From Deltaproteobacteria bacterium (lineage in GTDB: Bacteria; Desulfobacterota; Deferrimicrobia; Deferrimicrobiales; Deferrimicrobiaceae), in the NCBI GenBank assembly GCA_003105225.1, contig PQAK01000052.1:1-10267 (forward strand): a stretch of DNA of 10,267 nt, read 5' to 3'. The notes below the pieces were generated by a model. That model was not told the DNA's origin, did no database searches, and saw nothing but the letters and a program-made list of their open reading frames with translations. How positions within the stretch are numbered: the stretch's first letter is position 1; each line of letters opens with the position of its first letter. Shown piece after piece: positions 6,605 through 10,267 of this stretch. A program made the translations under genes and the position numbers.

Positions 6605-6866
6605 ACGCCCCGCATACGTTCTGGACACGAGCGTTCTCATGAGGGGAATACAGGCCTTCTTCCCCCTCGGCCGAAAGGATCGGCAGAGTTCGGATAATGC
6701 CTCGCGCCTTCTCTTCCGGCCATGGCTGGCGCATCCTAAATGCGTACCAGCACGCTCTCGACCTCACGGACTTCCCCGCATTCCTCCGCGAGAAATGCGC
6801 GATTCGGAGCGTTGCGTTCTCCGGACCGGAAAGCTTCTTCCCTGCGACCATGCTCAAAGATGTTGA
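6570..6866 (+). pseudogene. Truncated PIN-domain (VapC-like) toxin
   Basis: The 98-codon frame starts at ATG 6570 inside the end of the MerR-like gene, with AAAGG directly before it. Residues 16-30 (YVLDTSVLMRGIQAF) are a classic PIN N-terminus whose D19 is the first metal-binding acid. Residues up to ~50 (SDNASRLLFRPW) still fit the family. After that the sequence is rich in Arg, Pro and Cys and unlike a PIN domain, and the frame stops at 98 instead of ~130-150 codons. The later acidic residues needed for RNase activity are missing, so this toxin is predicted to be inactive. The loss begins around base 6720, where another frame starts to look coding. Confidence 0.7.
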
Positions 6867-7002
6867 GAGAACGTGGCCCGAGTGGCTCGGCCCGCTGGTC
6901 TTGGAGCTTCCTCCCTGCAAGACGGTTATCGAAGGACTCCGCTCTCAGATCGCCGTGCTATTGTCGGCACCGACGCAGATTCCCGAGCGGTGCCCTGTTT
7001 AC
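6643..7002 (+). pseudogene. Unrecognised coding-like fragment between the PIN remnant and the 435-aa gene
   Basis: In a different frame from the PIN remnant, the stretch from 6643 to about 7000 gives a balanced, protein-like sequence: ILNAYQHALDLTDFPAFLREK, then SVAFSGPESFFPATMLKDVE and RTWPEWLGPLVLELPP, then IEGLRSQIAVLL. There is no stop before it enters the 3' end of the opposite-strand gene, and no good start (ATG 6697 lacks a Shine-Dalgarno). The RTWPEWLGPLV...LPP stretch faintly recalls the C-terminal tail of AbiEii-type nucleotidyltransferase toxins, but this is not strong enough to assign. It is probably the remnant of a gene cut on both sides. Confidence 0.3.
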
Positions 7003-8309
7003 TACCGCTCCTCAGGAGACTTCCAGGACCGCAGACGTTCGAGCGCATCGACGCTCCCCATCAGCTGCCGGGCCCGCCCCAACCTGTCCAACATCTTCGA
7101 TCGTTCGTCGGCGTCCAAGCCCTCCGCTCGCCTTTCCGCATCGGCGAAGAAATGTTCTAGGTTCTTTGCTTCGGCCCACCTAGCGATGATCCGAAGCAGT
7201 TCTTCCTTGCTCTCCTTGAGAGCCTCTGCGGCTCGCTGCTCGGCTCGTTCGCGCTCCCATTTCGCGTGTTGCTCTTCCCATCTCTTGTGTTCCAGTTCAG
7301 CCTGGCGCTCTCCCTCTTCGACGAGGCGAGCCACCTCAACAGCGGCTTTTTCAAGCTCCTTCACGATGCCCGGAATACGGCCGGTCAGGTCGCGATCCTT
7401 TTCCTCTCGCCAGCGATGCACCCACTTCGCCCGGTAGTAAGGGGAATATGCCTGCAAGCAGAGCCGACCGGTGGGAAATTCACGCGTGGTCGTCCAGGTA
7501 CGATCTAGCGAATAGCGCCTGCGTTTCGGAGCCACGTATTCTGATTCTCGGACGTACTCGCCGTTGACGTAGCGAACCTCTGCCTCCTCCGACATTTCGA
7601 TGATTGACAGCCCAAACGCCACGGTTCCGACATACACAACGGTACAGCGCCAGGGCGACCAGTGGTGCCAGTATCTTTGCCGGCCGCCTGGCTCTTCGCG
7701 TTCATCCACCTCCTCGCGATGGAGATGATCCTCGCGAGGCGCGATGACCACTCGATAACCATTCAATTCAAAGGTCAGGAACAACTGATTCGCAAATGCC
7801 AGGGCCTTGTCGAGACCCGCCTTTGATACCGTCAGGTCAACCAATAGTTTTTTGGAAGGCCTTAGATATCCGGAATCGCTCGACACAGGTGCGGCCTCAA
7901 AGAGTGCCTTCGCGCCTTTAACCAGCGAATGTTCGTCGGATGGAGGCTCGGGAAAGATTATCCTTCTACGTCGCCCTACGGTGGGAGGACGCGGCAGCGC
8001 TCGCTTAACCTTGATCGGATCTCCGTCTCGTGACCAGACAAGTTCATCGCCCGGTCGGGCGTCTGGTAGGACCGGTTTCGCGGGAGCTTTACCAACGGCC
8101 AGTTTGTTCCAGTATCCGGGGGGAGGTCTTGGAACGTTAAGCAATATGCAAACCCGGGCCATGTAACTCCCTGAGACGCCATACCGCGGCCCAACCTTGA
8201 GCATCGGCTCGGACCAGACGAGTTCGTATAGCGCTTCCCGCGTCAACGGGGTGGGTGCTACGGCTACTGGAGGCACATCGTTGGGATTCACATCTTCCGG
8301 CGACGTCAT
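7002..8309 (-). CDS. 435-aa protein of unknown function: putative N-terminal HTH, C-terminal coiled coil
   Basis: The ATG at 8309 has GAGAGGA about 10 bases upstream. Residues 22-60 (LTREALYELVWSEPMLKV, then RYGVSGSYMARVCILLNVP) look like a helix-turn-helix, followed by a Pro/Trp-rich linker PRPPPGYWNKLAVGKAP (60-76) that looks conserved. Residues ~150-305 are mixed alpha/beta with many aromatics (YWHHWSPWRCTVVYVG; YSPYYRAKWVHRW). Residues ~313-380 are charged and helical, probably coiled coil (KELEKAAVEVARLVEEG...HKRWEEQHAKWERERAEQRAAEAL). No signal peptide or membrane segment is seen, so it should be cytoplasmic. I do not recognise a characterised family. It sits alone on the minus strand between a broken toxin operon and a Fic locus, so a role in defence or mobile-element regulation is possible but unproven. 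Confidence 0.8.
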   Translation of the reverse strand: MTSPEDVNPNDVPPVAVAPTPLTREALYELVWSEPMLKVGPRYGVSGSYMARVCILLNVPRPPPGYWNKLAVGKAPAKPVLPDARPGDELVWSRDGDPIKVKRALPRPPTVGRRRRIIFPEPPSDEHSLVKGAKALFEAAPVSSDSGYLRPSKKLLVDLTVSKAGLDKALAFANQLFLTFELNGYRVVIAPREDHLHREEVDEREEPGGRQRYWHHWSPWRCTVVYVGTVAFGLSIIEMSEEAEVRYVNGEYVRESEYVAPKRRRYSLDRTWTTTREFPTGRLCLQAYSPYYRAKWVHRWREEKDRDLTGRIPGIVKELEKAAVEVARLVEEGERQAELEHKRWEEQHAKWERERAEQRAAEALKESKEELLRIIARWAEAKNLEHFFADAERRAEGLDADERSKMLDRLGRARQLMGSVDALERLRSWKSPEER

Positions 8310-8381
8310 AATGAATCGGTCCTCTCAGCTTGGCCCGAGGTGGCCTCCGAGAAAGTGCCCGCCGAGCCTACATACCGAGAA

Positions 8382-8420
8382 ATAATAGCGATATCGGGCG
8401 CATAGCAAACGTGGTAAACT
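8382..8420. promoter_or_regulatory. Overlapping divergent promoter candidates
   Basis: Leftward: TATTAT (8387-8382) with TTTGCT (8409-8404) at 16-base spacing could serve the 435-aa gene. Rightward: an extended -10, TG at 8412-8413 then TAAACT at 8415-8420, points to a start near 8427, right at the ATG (8428) of the small gene; no good -35 matches it. The two would interfere with each other. Both are weak matches to consensus. Confidence 0.35.
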
Positions 8421-8427
8421 TAAAGTT

Positions 8428-8625
8428 ATGAAGAAGCTACCCCTGTCGCAGACAAATCCCTATCTGAAGGATCCCGCGGAGCGGCAGTTCTGGATTGAGA
8501 CGACAGTGACGTCCTCTGCGTCCATCGAGGGTGTTCACCTTTCTGAGGAGGTGCTCAAGATCCTCCGGAAAAGTTGCCCGAACTTCACGTACGCTTACGG
8601 GAAGTCCTCCGGATCACGGAAGTAA
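8428..8625 (+). CDS. Small Fic-antitoxin-like protein with the inhibitory [S/T]xxxE[G/N] motif
   Basis: 65 aa beginning MKKLPLSQTNPYLKDP, then a helix ending TVTSSASIEGVHLSEEVLKIL. S30-A-S-I-E34-G35 fits [S/T]xxxE[G/N], the helix by which class I antitoxins such as VbhA/FicA block the Fic ATP site with a glutamate. The short length and a Fic gene next door support this. Unlike known class I pairs, where the antitoxin is upstream in the same operon, this gene is convergent with fic and their 3' ends overlap by 41 bases. No Shine-Dalgarno is visible and the -10 candidate lies just before the ATG, so the mRNA may be leaderless. The last ~15 residues overlap fic and may be run-on sequence. It could instead belong to a different partner gene lost by rearrangement. 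Confidence 0.6.
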   Translation: MKKLPLSQTNPYLKDPAERQFWIETTVTSSASIEGVHLSEEVLKILRKSCPNFTYAYGKSSGSRK

Positions 8626-9244
8626 ATATTCTTTCCATCGGGCGATAATCGCGCCCTACACCCGCTTGGACGGCAGCAAAGTACTCTTGTCGTTTCCAGG
8701 CCCGGACGCCCCCAAAGTCCAACGCCGGAAGCTCTGCCTGCAAACTCATGAGACTCGCCAACATTCGAGCGACGCGCCCGTTTCCTTCCCTGAAGGGATG
8801 GATGATGACGAGCTCCGTGTGGACGACGGCGAGTGCACGGATGATAGCCTCTATGCTTGCGCTCCTGCATGGCGTGTAACTCGCCAGAGTCGTCTTCTCG
8901 AATTCCGCCATCAGGCGTGGAATATGGCCAGCCGCCGCAAACGGGAAGCCACCCTTCGTGAGATTGACCTTCCGATATTTCCCCGCCCAAGCGTAAACAG
9001 GACCAAGCCAGATGCGATGAATCTCGCAAATATCGTCTGCCGTAAATCGATGGTCCCGGTCATAGCGATCAACCAGTTCCGTCATCGCGCGCAGTTGTTC
9101 GGCAAGCTCGGTTCGGTTCATGTCGCGTTTGCGGGTGATGCCGAGGAGATTCCGAAGAACGCGACCATGCGACCGAGGATGGTACTGCCCTTCAACCAAG
9201 CCGGTCGTCTCGTACCGGCGTCCGGTCTTGATCGGCTTCGTCAC
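8585..9244 (-). CDS. Fic-domain protein (AMPylator/toxin family)
   Basis: 219 aa from GTG at 9244, with GAGGG ~7 bases upstream. The core has the full Fic motif HPFREGNGRVAR (149-160), with catalytic H149, acidic E153, the GNG anion hole and R157/R160. The target-docking flap is LTKGGFPFAA (95-104). The N-terminus has YETTGLVEGQY (11-21) and HGRVLRNLLGI (26-36), and AVVHTELVIIHPF precedes the loop. Fic enzymes transfer AMP (sometimes other nucleotidyl groups) to a hydroxyl of a target protein; members of this size are often toxins. No S/TxxxE(G/N) motif is evident in its own termini, so inhibition would need a separate partner, for which the convergent 65-aa protein is the obvious candidate. 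All catalytic residues are intact. It lies ~180 bases beyond the 3' end of tRNA-Arg. Confidence 0.93.
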   Translation of the reverse strand: MTKPIKTGRRYETTGLVEGQYHPRSHGRVLRNLLGITRKRDMNRTELAEQLRAMTELVDRYDRDHRFTADDICEIHRIWLGPVYAWAGKYRKVNLTKGGFPFAAAGHIPRLMAEFEKTTLASYTPCRSASIEAIIRALAVVHTELVIIHPFREGNGRVARMLASLMSLQAELPALDFGGVRAWKRQEYFAAVQAGVGRDYRPMERIFTSVIRRTSRKRT

Positions 9245-9386
9245 CAGGCACCCTCGCTATCTGGAGACCAAGAGAGTGGTTTAGACCAGCATAGCCGCGG
9301 AGGGATTTTATTGCTACCGGAACAGGTGGAGCTTGGCCAAATCCGCAACCCCCGCGCAACCGAAGAAAGGCCGGAATTGGTGCGCC

Positions 9387-9432
9387 AAAATGGCGCTACG
9401 TAATTATACGTTTCATTTAAGGAAAATGGCGC
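9387..9432. repeat. 10-bp direct repeat at the 3' end of tRNA-Arg, possible attachment-site remnant
   Basis: AAAATGGCGC occurs at 9387-9396 and again at 9423-9432, where it covers the CCA end, the discriminator and the last two acceptor-stem bases of tRNA-Arg. The inner copy also forms a small hairpin (9382-9387 with 9391-9396). Duplicated tRNA 3' ends mark integration of islands, but 10 bp is short. No matching copy was found near the thiD junction. Confidence 0.3.
9403..9408 (-). promoter_or_regulatory. Perfect -10 hexamer upstream of fic
   Basis: The minus strand carries TATAAT here, 160 bases upstream of the fic start and just past the tRNA-Arg 3' end. No acceptable -35 is seen at 16-18 bases, so it is only a candidate fic promoter; read-through from tRNA-Arg is an alternative. 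Confidence 0.3.
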
Positions 9433-9503
9433 GCCCTAGAGGATTCGAACCTCTGGCCACTTGATTCGTAGTCAAGTGCTCTATCCAGCTGAGCTAAGGG
9501 CGC
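9427..9503 (-). tRNA. tRNA-Arg (anticodon ACG)
   Basis: A complete cloverleaf reads leftward: acceptor GCGCCCT (9503-9497) with AGGGCGC (9437-9431), D-arm GCTC-AGCTGGATA-GAGC, anticodon arm CTTGA-CTACGAA-TCAAG, 5-base variable loop, and T-arm AGAGG-TTCGAAT-CCTCT. Discriminator G is followed by an encoded CCA (9429-9427). The anticodon ACG (9469-9467) reads CGN arginine codons after A-to-I editing. Its 3' end faces the Fic island, a common integration geometry. Confidence 0.96.
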
Positions 9504-9519
9504 GCTTGAGAGGAAAGTC

Positions 9520-9548
9520 ATCTTACTTCAAGGGAAATCCGGCGTCAA
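9520..9548 (-). promoter_or_regulatory. Promoter of tRNA-Arg
   Basis: On the minus strand TTGACG (9548-9543) and TAAGAT (9525-9520) are separated by exactly 17 bases, 16 bases before the mature 5' end of the tRNA. Both hexamers are close to sigma-70 consensus. Confidence 0.75.
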
Positions 9549-9845
9549 CACCCCTTGCGTAGACCCCTCTTTACCCCCGAAATTGGGGTTTGTTTGCACG
9601 GAGTTTGCGGTCCGTGCGCTTCCCCGGAAAAATTCGACCCGTCGATCTGAAACGCAGGATGAATACGCTACAAGTGGGGCATATGCACCTACCCTCCCTG
9701 ATAATCTTCCGGGGCGGGAACTGTCATAGGAAGCGTGAAATCTAAAATTCATATGCAAGTCTAACCGGTCATATATCAACGGTCTGGCGTTCTTGGCAGC
9801 GCATACTTCACCGGCGCTTGCCGGAACAGAAAGGAAGGTTCTCTC
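9549..9845. other. Intergenic stretch between the tRNA-Arg promoter and the hypothetical gene
   Basis: No convincing gene on either strand. It holds small inverted repeats: 9596-9602 (GCACGGA) with 9611-9617 (TCCGTGC), and CCGGC (9811-9815) with GCCGG (9820-9824). A weak ACCCC/GGGGT hairpin just before TTTGTTT lies at ~9574-9594. CATATGCA is repeated at 9680 and 9750. None has a clear role. The promoter of the gene at 9846 must lie here but was not recognised. Confidence 0.4.
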
Positions 9846-10160
9846 ATGCGTTTACTCATGAATGTGACAATTCCTCACGAGCCGTTCAACACCACCGTCA
9901 GGGACGGGTCCGTCGGGGAGACAATGGAACGCATCCTGAAAGAAACCAAGCCCGAGGCGGTCTATTTCACAGAGCGGAACGGGCACAGGGGGGCGATCCT
10001 GATCTTCGACCTCGCCGATCCATCGAAGATCCCCTCGGTTGCCGAGCCATGGTTCCTCGCCTTCAACGCCGACGTCGAGTTCAGGATCGTCATGACCCCC
10101 GAAGACCTCAAGAAAGCAGGCCTCGCGGATGTCGGGAAAAAGTGGCCCAAGGCCGCTTGA
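9846..10160 (+). CDS. Conserved hypothetical ~100-aa protein
   Basis: 104 aa with AAAGGAAGG (9829-9837) 8 bases before the ATG, so translation should be efficient. The sequence is compact and soluble: MRLLMNVTIPHEPFNTTVRD, a helix GETMERILKETKPEAVYF, a strand GHRGAILIFDLADPSKIP, then EPWFLAFNADVEFRIVMTPEDLKKAGL. The alternation suggests a small ferredoxin-like alpha+beta (dimeric barrel) fold with a conserved-looking PWFLAFNADVEFR core at 68-80; this is inference. No catalytic motif is obvious and no function is assigned. It is monocistronic: it stands alone upstream of a strong terminator. Confidence 0.8.
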   Translation: MRLLMNVTIPHEPFNTTVRDGSVGETMERILKETKPEAVYFTERNGHRGAILIFDLADPSKIPSVAEPWFLAFNADVEFRIVMTPEDLKKAGLADVGKKWPKAA

Positions 10161-10172
10161 GAACCCCAAAGG

Positions 10173-10207
10173 GCCTCCGGACCTTTCCGGAGGCTCTTCT
10201 GATTTCT
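10173..10207 (+). terminator. Intrinsic terminator of the hypothetical gene
   Basis: GCCTCCGGA (10173-10181) pairs perfectly with TCCGGAGGC (10186-10194) around a 4-base loop, followed by the T-rich tail TCTTCTGATTTCT. It starts 12 bases after the stop codon at 10160. Confidence 0.85.
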
Positions 10208-10210
10208 GTT

Positions 10211-10267
10211 TGGTGCCGAAGGGGAGACTCGAACCCCCACGGGTTTACCCACCACCCCCTCAAGATG
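10211..10267 (-). tRNA. tRNA-Leu (anticodon GAG), 3' part, cut by window edge
   Basis: Reading leftward: the end of the anticodon arm with loop TTGAGGG (anticodon GAG at 10261-10259), a long class II variable arm (TGGGTAAACCCGT), T-arm GGGGG-TTCGAGT-CTCCC, acceptor CTTCGGC, discriminator A and encoded CCA (10213-10211). The long variable arm and the GAG anticodon identify tRNA-Leu. The 5' half lies beyond the window. Confidence 0.9.

Noticed and set aside
8531..9403. 290-codon plus-strand frame opposite fic
   Set aside because: Antisense of fic, which has the complete Fic motif; no signature of its own.
9528..9779. 83-codon minus-strand frame upstream of tRNA-Arg
   Set aside because: No ribosome-binding site or recognisable motif, and it runs through the tRNA promoter.
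1..10267. CRISPR array
   Set aside because: No regularly spaced direct repeats of suitable length were seen; the repeats found are short inverted or isolated direct repeats.

Overview
The window is GC-rich bacterial chromosome. Its style suggests a deltaproteobacterial lineage (Desulfobacterota/Desulfuromonadota-like): an MscS channel, a two-CW cysteine-rich protein, a PurM-like 'AIR synthase-related' protein, and many GTG starts. This assignment is an impression from gene families, not a search result.

Left part (1-5900), core-like genes. Two genes run leftward: an Ada-type O6-alkylguanine-DNA alkyltransferase with an AraC-type helix-turn-helix but no N-terminal Ada metal domain (267-1109), then, 21 bases on, a CBS-domain protein cut by the window edge. 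Divergent from these, rightward: an MscS-family mechanosensitive channel (1350-2999); a small two-CW protein (3203-3544) whose start region is folded into G-rich hairpins; a roughly 370-base stretch with no convincing gene; a PurM/HypE-like protein (3920-4981); thiE (5030-5686); and the first ~38 codons of thiD. thiD breaks off near 5865.

Right part (5870-9430), accessory island. Immediately after broken thiD lies a toxin-antitoxin-like operon with a near-consensus promoter and a perfect 9-bp inverted repeat over its start site: a MerR-like regulator overlapping a PIN-domain toxin that is itself truncated. Then come an unrecognised coding fragment, a leftward 435-aa protein of unknown function (putative HTH plus coiled coil), a rightward 65-aa protein carrying the [S/T]xxxE[G/N] Fic-inhibitory motif, and a leftward Fic-domain AMP-transferase-like protein. 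The small protein and Fic genes converge and overlap by 41 bp. The island ends at a tRNA-Arg(ACG) gene whose 3' end faces it, the classical arrangement for integration, although no integrase is seen here.

Right edge (9430-10267): tRNA-Arg with its own promoter, a ~340-base stretch with no gene, a small conserved hypothetical gene with a strong intrinsic terminator, and the 3' part of a tRNA-Leu(GAG).

The most interesting parts are the Fic/antitoxin convergent overlap, the mosaic of damaged toxin modules between broken thiD and tRNA-Arg, the 435-aa unknown protein, the PurM-like protein in a thiamine cluster, and the hairpin pair over the two-CW start.
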